This document shows, piece after piece, positions 1 through 8,442 of a stretch of DNA of 41,128 nt. Origin of the DNA: Methanoregula sp. GTDB taxonomy: Archaea > Halobacteriota > Methanomicrobia > Methanomicrobiales > Methanospirillaceae. How positions within the stretch are numbered: position 1 is the first letter of the stretch; the number at the start of each line of letters is the position of its first letter. Where the stretch lies: NCBI GenBank assembly GCA_030694985.1, contig JAUYTV010000023.1, positions 1 to 41,128 on the forward strand, in the 5' to 3' direction. The notes under the pieces were generated by a model. That model worked only from the letters and a program-made list of their open reading frames with translations, did no database searches and was not told the origin of the DNA. The translations under genes and the position numbers were made by a program.

Positions 1-108
1 TTCCCCGGGAAGTCCATAATGATACGTGACAGCCCGATCAGAAGACTCCAGGGAAGATTGTGCTGGCATACTATGTGATCAACCTGCCAGAAGAAAAAAG
101 GGCGGGAT

Positions 109-1587
109 TTATTCCAGGAACTTATCGAGGGGAATGTTCTCTATCCTTTCTTTTGTCACTGCCGTCACATCGATCTCGCGGGCCTCGGCTTCCTTTGTAA
201 TCACCCTGACATCGTGCTCAAGCTCCTTGATCGGGATGAGTTTCTTGCGCTTCTCCATCGGGGGATTCATCTTCTCTGCTTTCTCGTAGTCCACCACCTT
301 CTTAAGAATCTCGTCAGGAAGGGATTCGCAGCTCTTGAGAAGACCAAGGAATTCATTGAAGAAGTAGGTGTCAATCTGCATCCGGCGTTTCGTTGCATGG
401 GCGAACTTGCCGATCACATGGCAGATCTTCTCCCGGTCTTCAGGGCTCAGCTGATCGACAAACTGGTAATCCTCGATCTTTCTCAGAGCAAGAACAACCG
501 GTTCAAGACATTCGTGGGTGACAATATACACCTGGTACTCAGCCATATCAAGGTGGTACTCGGTCAGGAACCCGAGCGTGTTTGACGGCACGACGAGGAA
601 GATATCCTTCTTGACAGTCTCTTCTTTGGTATACTTCTTTGCCGCCTCTGCCTGATTTTTAATATAGAGGGGGAAATTTCCAAGTTCATCGGAATTCTTC
701 GGGCTCTTTGCATCGAAGATCACATACTGGTCTGCGATGATGACCGAGTTATCCGGCTTCTTGCCGGACACGGGGAATTTTTCTTTGTCACAATATTCTA
801 TGGTGTGCCGCTGGCAGATCGACCGCAGGGATTGTTCAACAACATCCTCGTGCTTCTTCCATGTTTTTTCCATATCAGCAAATTCCGAACGGATCTCTGC
901 GTCCCGTTCGGCCTGAACCCGGAGCCGGTCATCCTCTAACTGCTTTTTAAGAGACATCAGTTCCGTGACACGGGCATCGTGTTCGCGGGTACGCTCCTCT
1001 TCTTTCTGCCGGAGTTCTGCAAGTGTTTTCTGCGCTTCTATCCACTGGGAATTCAGCTGATCGTATTTTCCTGATGACGCAGATAAGTCCTCTTTTAACT
1101 GGTTTATTGCCTGCTGGTTTTTCTTATCGGCAGCAACTAATCCCCCGGCAATATTTTCTTTTTCATTGATCTTTACTTGCAGATCCTCGTTCTTTGCGGC
1201 AAGCATGACCATATCACTCTTAAGCCGGAGAATGTGATCCTCGCTGTTGACCTGTGCTTCTGCAACCGTTGCTCGTTCCCGTTCTTTTTCAATAATCTTT
1301 TCATTCAGGGACTGGACGCGAATTTGTTCCGATGAATGATCCTGCTGGAGACGGGTTACCTGCTGCTGCTGGTACTCAAGGCGCTGGGAGAGATCCCGGT
1401 TCTTTGAAGCAAGACCGGCAATCTCCTGATCCTTTTCCTGAACATTATTCTGGAGCCGCTGGTATTCAGAGAACGCATCGTATCCCTGCGACACGATTCC
1501 CTGCCACGAAAAAATCCGTTCAAAAAAGCCGACATTCTTTATTCGTTCAAAAAACCTGCGGAGATGTTCGAAAGGGGGAGCGTCCAT
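109..1587 (-). CDS. RmuC-like coiled-coil nuclease-fold protein
   Basis: This 492-residue protein has a long, charged, Gln/Glu/Lys-rich coiled coil (about residues 38-245) and a C-terminal domain resembling the RmuC family, whose members have a PD-(D/E)XK restriction-endonuclease-like fold. The visible core motifs are KPDN at 277-280 and FDAK at 291-294, the usual pattern of a metal-binding Asp followed by D-x-K, with a helical region after them. Bacterial RmuC is linked to limiting DNA inversions and to recombination; the archaeal function is unknown. No signal peptide or membrane segment is evident. The ATG at 1587 is preceded by a weak GGTG. The gene stands alone, with no restriction or recombination partner beside it in the window. 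The family call rests on the motif and the architecture. A structural coiled-coil protein with an inactive nuclease fold is possible. Confidence 0.72.
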   Translation of the reverse strand: MDAPPFEHLRRFFERIKNVGFFERIFSWQGIVSQGYDAFSEYQRLQNNVQEKDQEIAGLASKNRDLSQRLEYQQQQVTRLQQDHSSEQIRVQSLNEKIIEKERERATVAEAQVNSEDHILRLKSDMVMLAAKNEDLQVKINEKENIAGGLVAADKKNQQAINQLKEDLSASSGKYDQLNSQWIEAQKTLAELRQKEEERTREHDARVTELMSLKKQLEDDRLRVQAERDAEIRSEFADMEKTWKKHEDVVEQSLRSICQRHTIEYCDKEKFPVSGKKPDNSVIIADQYVIFDAKSPKNSDELGNFPLYIKNQAEAAKKYTKEETVKKDIFLVVPSNTLGFLTEYHLDMAEYQVYIVTHECLEPVVLALRKIEDYQFVDQLSPEDREKICHVIGKFAHATKRRMQIDTYFFNEFLGLLKSCESLPDEILKKVVDYEKAEKMNPPMEKRKKLIPIKELEHDVRVITKEAEAREIDVTAVTKERIENIPLDKFLE

Positions 1588-1715
1588 GGATTACACCTGA
1601 AGGAAAATATTCTCTCAACAATTGAAGAGTTCTTGGAGAGTACTGCTTATTAACATACTGGGCGAGGAATGAAAATGAGGTTTTCTAAAAACACCCGAAT
1701 AATTGAATTTTCATT

Positions 1716-2087
1716 TCATCCGGATTCCATGGTAATAAGAGGATATTTTATCTCAATCCGGAGTAAACCTACACTATATATTCCTTGAAAAGATCGGGAA
1801 CAACTGTCATGTGCATCTATTACTTTTTTGGCAGTCCTGCCAGCCAGGTTTCCGACCGCAGAAATTTTGTCTCCCTTGATTCCGATATCTGCCATAGTGG
1901 GCACATTGAGGCTTCCATCATACACGGTACCGCCCCTGATAATGATATCATAGTCCGGCTGAGACACCGGCAGCAGGCTGGTGTAACTCAAAAGGATAAA
2001 TCCCACAATCATCGTCGCCATAACGGCAAGCACAATGATGAAGACCACGAGGTCTTTCAGTGCATTGGATTGTGGATGACTCGCCAT
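1716..2087 (-). pseudogene. Truncated membrane-anchored amidohydrolase (D-aminoacylase/dihydroorotase-like)
   Basis: The reading frame starts MASHPQSNALKD, has one strong transmembrane helix, and then shows the typical first beta-sandwich of amidohydrolase-superfamily enzymes (DIIIRGGTVYDG, then IGIKGDKISAVG and KVIDAHD). In intact relatives the last segment leads into PGFIDxHxH, which carries the first metal ligands. Here homology stops right after the VIDA-like motif and the frame ends about 27 residues later in unrelated sequence. No metal-binding His is present and more than 350 residues of the barrel are missing. A GTG at 2096 would add three residues. I read this as the surviving 5' end of a deleted gene. 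Whether the anchored stub is expressed cannot be told from the sequence. Confidence 0.6.
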
Positions 2088-2356
2088 ACAATGCACTGGG
2101 AAACGGGAGTGTTAAAGGGTTGGGAATGGCAAACCGGAAAAACTTGGCGGCAGTCACGAAATATTTCAGGATACGGGGAAAACACCTTCCATTGAGCCGG
2201 CGTACGGTATCATAATGACTACAGATCCGCCCTATCGCGGGGATACCAGAGGAGTTTGCCCACATACTCATCGTAGGGCTGGGCACTGACAATGCGGATA
2301 AAAATGGGAATTTTTTAATAACTTGCCAGAACCAGATCATCCCAGGAAGAGATACC

Positions 2357-2578
2357 ATGCCCCCCTGTCCGTTATGTGGAAGCGATATGGTGTACCCGCT
2401 CCTCAATACCCTGCGGTGCAAACGGTGCAAGCACATATGGAAGGTAGGCGAGGAGGAATACAGTACTTCCCGCTGCCCGGACCTTGTCCCTTCCTTGCGG
2501 GTCCGGAAAAAGACCGACCCCTTGCTGTGTATGATTGTCTCACTGGCGGGGTGTAATGATGAGCTCCCAGATATATGA
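2357..2578 (+). CDS. Small zinc-ribbon protein, probably the 5' part of a frameshifted gene
   Basis: This 73-residue frame starts at an ATG just after an AGGAAGAG ribosome-binding sequence and carries a clear zinc ribbon, with Cys at 4, 7, 21 and 24 (CPLC and CKRC). An Arg/Lys-rich linker follows (LRVRKKTDPL). After about residue 58 the protein becomes less convincing, while a neighbouring frame continues with plausible coding sequence (see the next entry). A promoter-like TTTTTTAATAA lies about 40 nt upstream. Such ribbons occur in many short methanogen proteins that bind nucleic acid or other proteins; no function can be assigned. It may be a real short protein or the 5' end of a broken longer one. 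Confidence 0.45.
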   Translation: MPPCPLCGSDMVYPLLNTLRCKRCKHIWKVGEEEYSTSRCPDLVPSLRVRKKTDPLLCMIVSLAGCNDELPDI

Positions 2579-2774
2579 GCGGGTTCATAACAACCTGAAA
2601 CGCTTGAAACTGATAACCATTGACTCCCACATCGCCGAGATGCAGGGCGAGTTTGCCGGCACGCTCGTGATCGAACCGGACACCGGCAACGCGGAGCCGG
2701 GTCCAAGAAGCGTAAAGAGAGCGGGAAAGCCCTGCAGCGGATCCTGCCGGGGCCTTACCCGTGCGGGAGGATAG
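2535..2774 (+). pseudogene. Out-of-frame continuation of the zinc-ribbon gene
   Basis: This frame opens only at a TTG and overlaps the zinc-ribbon frame by 44 nt. It reads as a reasonable soluble domain (IYERVHNNLKRLKLITIDSH, then GEFAGTLVIEPDTG). At about 2700 the convincing coding signal seems to return to the first frame, giving KKRKESGKALQRILPGPYP and then GRIVIITNEL, and that frame runs on into the next gene to a stop at about 2912. The pattern suggests two compensating indels in one longer gene, or sequencing errors. It is weak evidence because no homologue could be compared. Confidence 0.3.
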
Positions 2775-2786
2775 TCATTATTACCA

Positions 2787-4802
2787 ATGAACTCAATTTT
2801 CAGTATGAAGTTTCCGGTTTTGCTCCTTTGTATCGCTCTTTCTCTTCTTGTGATCTTTGTAAGTCCCCCTGCGTGGGGGGCCGGCATACCGGTCAGCGAA
2901 AGCCCGCCTGAGGGTCAGGCCAGGGTTTTTGCGGATGCAATCCCTCCTCACGGCCCGTCAGATCCCGCGGAGGTGGAGGCGTTCCTTGATGAGATCATGC
3001 CGGCAGCCATTGCCCGCTACAACGTACCCGGGGCCACGGTTGTTGTGGTGAAGGATGGCAGGGTGGTTGTGGCCAAAGGATACGGGTACCGTAATCTCGC
3101 CAACCGTACAATGGTGAATGCAGATACCACCACGTTCCGCATCGGCTCGATATCCAAGCTCTTCACGTGGACGTCGGTCATGCAGCTGGCTGAAGAGGGT
3201 AAGATCGACCTTGACGCTGATGTCAACACGTACTTACACGACATGAAGATCCCGGACACGTACGCGGGGCAGCCGGTGACCATGCGCCACCTCATGACCC
3301 ACACGGCCGGGTTTGAGGACTCGAGCCTCCACATGACCGGTGTGGATCCCGAAGATCTCATCTCCATCCGAACGTATTGCAAAGAGAATATTCCGGCGCG
3401 TGTCAACCCCCCGGGAAAAGTATCCCGGTACTCCAATTACGGTACCACCCTTGCGGCGGTCGTGGTGGAGGACGTTTCCGGGATGTCCTTTGAGCAGTAC
3501 CTCCAGTCCCGGATTTTAACGCCGCTTGCCATGGAAAATACCAGCATCCGGGAGAAACTGCCGCCGCATCTTGCAGCGAAACTTACACAAGGGTACTCGT
3601 TTGCAAACAGTGAGAACAAACCCACCGATGACTTCATCCTGGTGATCGGTCCTGCGGGAAGCATCACCTCAACAGCACCCGACATGGCAAAATTCATGAT
3701 TGCCCACCTGCAGAACGGGACGTACAGCAATGCAACCATCCTCGCTCCAAAAACCGCAGAACTGATGCATGCCCGTTCGTTTGCAAACGATCCCCGCATC
3801 ACCGGGATGTGCCTCGGGTTCTACGAACAGTATTACAATGGCCGGCGCGCGATCGTCCACGGTGGCGACACGGACACGTTCCATTCCCTCCTCTTCCTCC
3901 TGCCCGAAGAACAGACCGGGTTCTTTGTCTCCGGCAGCAGCGCCGGCGGAAGGGGCGTGCGCAATGCACTCTTTACGGCATTCATGGACCACTATTACCC
4001 GGGCAAACCCCATGTGCTTCCCCTGCCAGACCCGTCTGCATCCGCCAGGCTGCAGCAGTTTGATGGATCGTATATGTCAAACCGGCACAACTATGCCCGG
4101 TTCGAGAGATATTTCTCCTTACCGGACCCCCTGGAAGTCACTGCTTCACCACACGGTACACTCATCATCTCAGGAAGCTCCGGCCCGGTAGCGTATGCTG
4201 AGGTCGGGCCGGGGGTCTTTTCCCCGGCCGACGGGACCCGCCCGGCCGATGGCGATGTTGTCTTCCATACGGCGGCCGATGGCTCGCATGATTTTTTCAT
4301 GTACCGGAACAACCCGGCCATGGTCTATGATCGTGTGCCGTGGTACGCGATGACCTCCTTTGGGGACGGTCTCACAACCGTGGCCGGGCTCGTCCTTGCA
4401 AGTGTCCTTCTCTGGCCCCTGCTCGCCCTCTTCCGTCGCATGAACCGAATCCCGGATCCATCAGTGCCAAACCCGGCAGGGATCGCACGGTGGATCGCCG
4501 GTTTGGCAGGACTAATGCTCCTTGTCTTTGTCTTTGTTCTCGTCCCATGGATTTCCAGTGATGTGAAAATTCTCACCATGTACATGACAACGCAGGCTGT
4601 CCCCGCAGCCCTGACCGCAGTCCTTACGCTGCCGGTTATTGCCCTTGTCCTCTCCCTGGCAGCCGCCCTCTTCGTTATCCCGGCCTGGAAATCTGCGTAC
4701 TGGACGCTCCCGCACCGCCTGCATTACACTGCCGTCATTGTTGCGCTCATTGCGATGCTCTGGTGGGTGAACCAGAACAACCTCTGGGTATTCTGCCTGT
4801 GA
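2787..4802 (+). CDS. Membrane-anchored serine beta-lactamase-fold hydrolase (class C / esterase EstB-like)
   Basis: This 671-residue exported enzyme has an N-terminal signal peptide (about residues 1-32, ending near AWGAG), a serine beta-lactamase/transpeptidase-fold domain (about 60-400) and four C-terminal transmembrane helices (about 537-555, 571-591, 604-632, 647-668). The catalytic motifs are SISK at 121-124 (nucleophile Ser121, Lys124), YSN at 215-217 and HGG at 358-360. The third motif has His rather than Lys, as in many penicillin-binding-protein-like esterases and peptidases of this family. Methanogens lack murein, so the substrate is probably a D-amino-acid peptide or an ester outside the cell rather than an antibiotic or cell wall. 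An alternative ATG lies at 2805 (MKFPVLLL). The base composition is more GC-rich than in the neighbouring genes. Specificity is unknown. Confidence 0.85.
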   Translation: MNSIFSMKFPVLLLCIALSLLVIFVSPPAWGAGIPVSESPPEGQARVFADAIPPHGPSDPAEVEAFLDEIMPAAIARYNVPGATVVVVKDGRVVVAKGYGYRNLANRTMVNADTTTFRIGSISKLFTWTSVMQLAEEGKIDLDADVNTYLHDMKIPDTYAGQPVTMRHLMTHTAGFEDSSLHMTGVDPEDLISIRTYCKENIPARVNPPGKVSRYSNYGTTLAAVVVEDVSGMSFEQYLQSRILTPLAMENTSIREKLPPHLAAKLTQGYSFANSENKPTDDFILVIGPAGSITSTAPDMAKFMIAHLQNGTYSNATILAPKTAELMHARSFANDPRITGMCLGFYEQYYNGRRAIVHGGDTDTFHSLLFLLPEEQTGFFVSGSSAGGRGVRNALFTAFMDHYYPGKPHVLPLPDPSASARLQQFDGSYMSNRHNYARFERYFSLPDPLEVTASPHGTLIISGSSGPVAYAEVGPGVFSPADGTRPADGDVVFHTAADGSHDFFMYRNNPAMVYDRVPWYAMTSFGDGLTTVAGLVLASVLLWPLLALFRRMNRIPDPSVPNPAGIARWIAGLAGLMLLVFVFVLVPWISSDVKILTMYMTTQAVPAALTAVLTLPVIALVLSLAAALFVIPAWKSAYWTLPHRLHYTAVIVALIAMLWWVNQNNLWVFCL

Positions 4803-4812
4803 TCAGAAGACC

Positions 4813-4834
4813 GGCCCGGTTCCCGTACCGGGCC
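4813..4834 (+). terminator. Perfect 8-bp hairpin after the beta-lactamase-fold gene
   Basis: GGCCCGGT at 4813-4820 and ACCGGGCC at 4827-4834 form a perfect 8-bp stem with a 6-nt loop, 11 nt after the stop codon. No U-tract follows directly; the nearest T-run is at about 4902. It may stabilise or end the mRNA. The gap lies between two convergent genes. Confidence 0.4.
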
Positions 4835-5001
4835 CGCACGGGTTCCTGCCTGGGGGAAGCAGGGTGAACCCGCAACCATCTCCTCCTGCCCGGTCGGGAA
4901 ATTTTTTTAATAAGCACGGCGGGGAGCGCAGGGTGCTGCCGTAAACCCGGTGGAGATACGAAGCAGAACGATTTCAGGGGTATGCATATTTTTTGTAAAA
5001 A

Positions 5002-5838
5002 TCACGCATTGAGTAATTTCAGCACAAACGCCTGGCACGCCAGCAGGTGGGGGCGATCAGCTTCTGAATTAGTCCATGCTACACTGAAAAGTAAGAGCAG
5101 GGCATTATCCAGCGCGATAAAAAATTCATGATCATCATCCAGTGCCAGGAGCTGGGGTTTTGCAAGCAGACCGTACTCTTCCGGCCGGAATACCTCATAG
5201 GTTAACGGACGGGGTAGTGACTTGTCAATGAGTAAGGAATGTTCTTTTACTATACTAAAAGCCCGCACCAGAGTTGCTACCTCGCCCACATCATCCACCT
5301 GCCCGATAACAGCAGCGACAGCTCTTCGCGCGGCTTCCCTGTACTCTCCATGCGCAAACTGGACAAAGACAACCGCAGCATCATGCGCAGTATCCGGACT
5401 TATACCGGCAAATGAACCACTGGCCTTTTCAATATAGATTTTGAGTGGGGATGCCAGTTCTTTTCTTAAGGATACTTCCGTATGGGCCGAGCCAAACCGG
5501 TATTTCAGGCGTAAAAGCAACAGGGTGATACTTACCGCATACAATATCTGCAGGGTCAACCCGGAAACATAGTCCGTAGGCACAACAAAGAAAATAAAAG
5601 CATAAATCGGTGTTGATAATGCCACAATGTCTTTTTTTGGTCGGATCCAGGCAAGGTAAGCCAAAATACAGGAACTGATTACACAACCAAAAGCAAAAAA
5701 CTGGAAATTTATCTCAAAGCCCATCATCCATACAAGGACACCAATCAGTGTTACACCAAAAGAAAAAATGGGGATGGCAAGCTCCAGATATCGCTGTTTT
5801 TTACGATCTGACTGGATAGTTGTTTTTATACGGGTCAT
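5002..5838 (-). CDS. Conserved-type membrane protein of unknown function (4 TM helices)
   Basis: I do not recognise this 278-residue protein. It has a short basic cytoplasmic N-terminus, four predicted transmembrane helices (about 21-40, 46-65, 73-90, 92-110) and a soluble, mostly helical C-terminal domain of about 165 residues. That domain contains an Ala-rich helix (EAARRAVAAVIGQ) and acidic stretches, with no recognisable catalytic motif. The start at 5838 is an ATG preceded by AGGATC. It lies 75 nt downstream of the OB-fold membrane protein gene on the same strand and could be the last gene of an fdhC transcript, or could have its own promoter. Confidence 0.7.
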   Translation of the reverse strand: MTRIKTTIQSDRKKQRYLELAIPIFSFGVTLIGVLVWMMGFEINFQFFAFGCVISSCILAYLAWIRPKKDIVALSTPIYAFIFFVVPTDYVSGLTLQILYAVSITLLLLRLKYRFGSAHTEVSLRKELASPLKIYIEKASGSFAGISPDTAHDAAVVFVQFAHGEYREAARRAVAAVIGQVDDVGEVATLVRAFSIVKEHSLLIDKSLPRPLTYEVFRPEEYGLLAKPQLLALDDDHEFFIALDNALLLLFSVAWTNSEADRPHLLACQAFVLKLLNA

Positions 5839-5913
5839 GATTAAAAGATCCTGACTGCAAAATTTTTGTAATTCATGTATCGATTACAGGTGATGCATAA
5901 AGAGAAGGAGGGT

Positions 5914-6432
5914 TCATTCATCCGTTGTGCTATCAGCACTTTTTTTACGGATAGACACGCAGTTGACCACGGGATCTCCCGTCGCAATATACCGGCGAAT
6001 AACCTGACCGAGCACTACAACCAGATCGTTTACTTTTATATTCTCATCCGGGCTGGTAAACATCTTGACCGATATCGCACCGGAACGATCAGCAACTGAA
6101 TACTGGGGACGGTTCAGGAACTGAAAATGGACGCGTTCAACCACTCCTTCGATCCGCACAATTTTTCCAATCATATTTTCATTGATCAGTTTAATACGCA
6201 CGGTCTTTGCCTGGCGTTCATACTCCGGTTCAAGTTCCGCATACTGGCTGCGGCTCATATAGTTAAGAGCAACGGGGATGACAAGAAGCATGAACAAGAC
6301 GGGGATCATCCAGATGAGGTTTGATCGTACGTCCGGACTGTACACGGAAGCAACAATAAGAAAAAATGTGAAGAAAACAAACACCCCGATTGAGAGGATT
6401 GAAACCTTCACTTCAACATTTCCGATCTTCAT
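5914..6432 (-). CDS. Two-TM protein with C-terminal OB-fold-like domain
   Basis: This 172-residue protein has two transmembrane helices (about 10-28 and 37-58), a basic linker and a beta-rich domain from about residue 75 to 160. The pattern in that domain (KIVRIEGVVERVHF, SGAISVKMF, VNDLVVVLGQVIRR) fits an OB-fold of the nucleic-acid or NfeD-like membrane type. It begins 24 nt after the fdhC stop codon on the same strand, so it is probably co-transcribed with fdhC. Its role is unknown; a membrane-associated binding domain is the most one can say. Confidence 0.65.
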   Translation of the reverse strand: MKIGNVEVKVSILSIGVFVFFTFFLIVASVYSPDVRSNLIWMIPVLFMLLVIPVALNYMSRSQYAELEPEYERQAKTVRIKLINENMIGKIVRIEGVVERVHFQFLNRPQYSVADRSGAISVKMFTSPDENIKVNDLVVVLGQVIRRYIATGDPVVNCVSIRKKSADSTTDE

Positions 6433-6456
6433 TAAGAAAAAATATTGGATGTTAAT

Positions 6457-7338
6457 CTACTTCAGTGCTGCGATCTCTTTGCGGAACGCAACCCAGTAGA
6501 TGATACCAACAAATAACAGGCCACCGACTACGTTACCGATAGTTACTGGTATAACGTTTGCCGTCCACATGTTGACCCAGTTTGCAGTGGTAGCGGTACC
6601 TGTTAAGCCCGCAGTCATGATGCCCGCAGGAATAAAGTACATGTTCGCGATAGAGTGTTCGAATCCGCTGGAAACGAAGGCCATAATCGGGAACCAGATA
6701 CCAAAGAACTTGCCGACCATGTCATCTGAACAAATTCCGAGGAGGATAGCGAGGTTGACAAGCCAGTTGCAGGCAACGGCCTTTAAGAATGCGGACCACA
6801 TGCCCATCATTCCAACATAACTAACCTTAGCACTGGCAATTGCAACAGCCCTTGTACCGAAAGCAGTGATTGAAGCTGCACCTGCTTCATTGAAGGTAAC
6901 AAACGGACCGTTTGCACAGATATAGGCAAACACGACAGATCCGATGAAGTTGCCGATATATACCCAAATCCACAGGTTGATGACCTGTCCCCAGGTGATC
7001 TTGTGGATAAATGCAGCCATCGGGGCGAGCATTGCGTCGCCAGTGAAGAGCTCAGCACCCGTAAGAACGGTGATGATAAGCCCAACCGGGAACACTGCAC
7101 CAAGAATCAACTGTGCCATACCGGCAGATGCAAAACCACCGGGAACTGCGCCCGCGGTAATTTGCGCTGCCGAATAGACTATACCGGTACTGCACACTGT
7201 TGCGAGAGCAGCACCCATGGCGATGTATGCGCCTGACATGAATCCACGAAGGATCATGTTCCAGGCAGGCAAGCCGACTTTGTACTTACCGGCATCGCCA
7301 GCTTTAGCGACGATTGCTACCGGAGGATGAAACACCAT
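6457..7338 (-). CDS. fdhC: Formate transporter FdhC (FNT family)
   Basis: This 293-residue integral membrane protein belongs to the formate/nitrite transporter family, whose members are pentameric channels with six helices per subunit. Both family signatures are visible: LTGAELFTGD at about residues 86-95 and KAVACNWLVNLAI in the middle of the protein. The segment GFEHSIANMYFIP near residue 223 carries the conserved pore His. In methanogens FdhC imports formate, which is oxidised by F420-dependent formate dehydrogenase to feed methanogenesis. Here it is not next to fdhA or fdhB. The ATG at 7338 has a good GAGGTG ribosome-binding site about 10 nt upstream. The upstream region carries an inverted repeat around a TATA-like box. 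Family assignment is firm; preference for formate over nitrite follows from the methanogen setting. Confidence 0.93.
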   Translation of the reverse strand: MVFHPPVAIVAKAGDAGKYKVGLPAWNMILRGFMSGAYIAMGAALATVCSTGIVYSAAQITAGAVPGGFASAGMAQLILGAVFPVGLIITVLTGAELFTGDAMLAPMAAFIHKITWGQVINLWIWVYIGNFIGSVVFAYICANGPFVTFNEAGAASITAFGTRAVAIASAKVSYVGMMGMWSAFLKAVACNWLVNLAILLGICSDDMVGKFFGIWFPIMAFVSSGFEHSIANMYFIPAGIMTAGLTGTATTANWVNMWTANVIPVTIGNVVGGLLFVGIIYWVAFRKEIAALK

Positions 7339-7402
7339 TTTTTAACACACCTCAATTGTCCACCTATACCAGCAACGTATTAAATCACTTTTTCGTATAG
7401 GT
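7339..7402 (-). promoter_or_regulatory. fdhC promoter with inverted repeat bracketing the TATA box
   Basis: Read on the minus strand, an ATTTAATA box (7378-7385) follows an A-rich BRE-like stretch about 45 nt before the fdhC ATG. An exact 8-nt inverted repeat, GTATAGGT at 7395-7402 and ACCTATAC at 7362-7369 (plus-strand bases), lies on both sides of this box with a 25-nt spacer. The inner arm would fall just upstream of the expected transcription start. This is the layout of a repressor or dual operator. The regulator is unknown. Confidence 0.55.
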
Positions 7403-7810
7403 CAATTTACACTCTCTTGTGTGGATATTAATAATTTTCGAATTGTTTGTCGATTGGACACGTGTACAGCAATGGATAGTAAAAGGAAATCCTTTTATGA
7501 GTTAATGAAAACTGTTGTACCAAATAGATTTATTAATAAACTTGTTGAATAACAGTAAATTGGAAAGGAAATAAAAAAACCGGTTGATAAAGAAAAAAAA
7601 TGATTTTTATTATTACGCGCAGTCAGGAGAAAACAAAGGAATGTATCACTGCGGTCTGCTTTGTCAGGCGGATTTTTTTTGTTCTGTCGTAAAAAAATAC
7701 CTGAAAAATTACCGTACAGTTTTTTCACACAACCTTTTCCACAGTCTGTCTTTTTTTTTTAAGAAAGATAAACCGTTAAACAAAAAAGGAGATATGAACA
7801 ACTATGAAGT
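7403..7810. other. AT-rich divergent intergenic region
   Basis: About 400 nt of very AT-rich sequence separates fdhC from the plus-strand gene at 7811. It holds T-runs (7672-7680, 7751-7760) and TATA-like stretches on both strands, and ends in AAAAAAGGAGAT. Only implausible Lys/Phe/Asn-rich frames are found. I see no tRNA or repeat array. It presumably holds the promoters of both flanking genes and possibly a long leader. Confidence 0.5.
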
Positions 7811-8266
7811 ATGGATAAAAAATCTCAGATCGTTTTAGTTTTGGGCATTGCCTTAACTATCATCATCTATTTTATTTTCGATATCTATCTGGCAGGAATC
7901 TTCTTTGTACTGGCAATTACGTTATTTATGTCCATGCTGATTATGCAGGATAGTAAATATCTTCCTGAGGTTGCGGCAACTCTGGCAGATGATGCCAAAT
8001 CAATTATCTTAAAAAATACAGGTAACTCAACAGCGTTACATATCCATGTGGCCCTTGTCCCCATGAATACCGAGTATGATGTCCCGTCCCTTGCAGTCGA
8101 CGAAACACATGCATACCCATTCGATTCGATGATTGAGGAAGTCAAAGTCGTTGTAACATTTCAAAATGAAAAAAATGGCGGATTTTCGCAGACATACCCA
8201 TTATCCTCGCTGGGAAAAGTGTATGATCCACTTAAACCGGTAATTCCCATGTTCAAATGGAAATAA
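7811..8266 (+). CDS. Small two-TM protein with an extracytoplasmic beta domain, unknown function
   Basis: This 151-residue protein has two closely spaced hydrophobic helices (about 7-24 and 26-45) and a hydrophilic, beta-rich domain without Cys. I recognise no family. The start is uncertain: a GGAG at 7788-7791 sits 19 nt before this ATG, while ATGs at 7794 (14-codon frame) and 7804 (4-codon frame) come earlier, so a short upstream frame may affect translation. It is monocistronic. A T-run at about 8302-8309 may terminate it. Confidence 0.65.
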   Translation: MDKKSQIVLVLGIALTIIIYFIFDIYLAGIFFVLAITLFMSMLIMQDSKYLPEVAATLADDAKSIILKNTGNSTALHIHVALVPMNTEYDVPSLAVDETHAYPFDSMIEEVKVVVTFQNEKNGGFSQTYPLSSLGKVYDPLKPVIPMFKWK

Positions 8267-8442
8267 TTTGAAACCGTAAAAATATCTCAGTTTCCCGGTA
8301 TTTTTTTTATATCCCATGAACAATTTGATGATTGAGCGGGGGCATTTATAGGATTATAGAATAAATCTCCGCAAAAGCAGTTCATCAGCACACGGCATTA
8401 ATACAATAGCACAAGTAGATCAAAAAAAGAGGAACAATACCC

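Noticed and set aside
1-108. Possible gene at the left window edge (open frame from position 26)
   Set aside because: The frame runs antisense into the RmuC-like gene and has no domain. Nothing else in the first 108 bases can be supported.
2097-2356. Open stretch reading EEFAHILIVGLGTDNADK upstream of the zinc ribbon
   Set aside because: It has an upstream stop and no start codon, and is too short to identify. It might belong to the decay zone but cannot be supported.
1948-2706. Long minus-strand open frame of 252 codons across the zinc-ribbon region
   Set aside because: It runs antisense to the zinc-ribbon frames and overlaps the truncated amidohydrolase; the protein is Arg/Ser/Pro-rich with no domain, typical of an antisense frame in GC-rich DNA.
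7495-7838. Two AT-rich open frames (one per strand) between fdhC and the gene at 7811
   Set aside because: Both are biased to Lys, Asn, Phe and Ser as expected from T- and A-runs, with no ribosome-binding site or recognisable domain.
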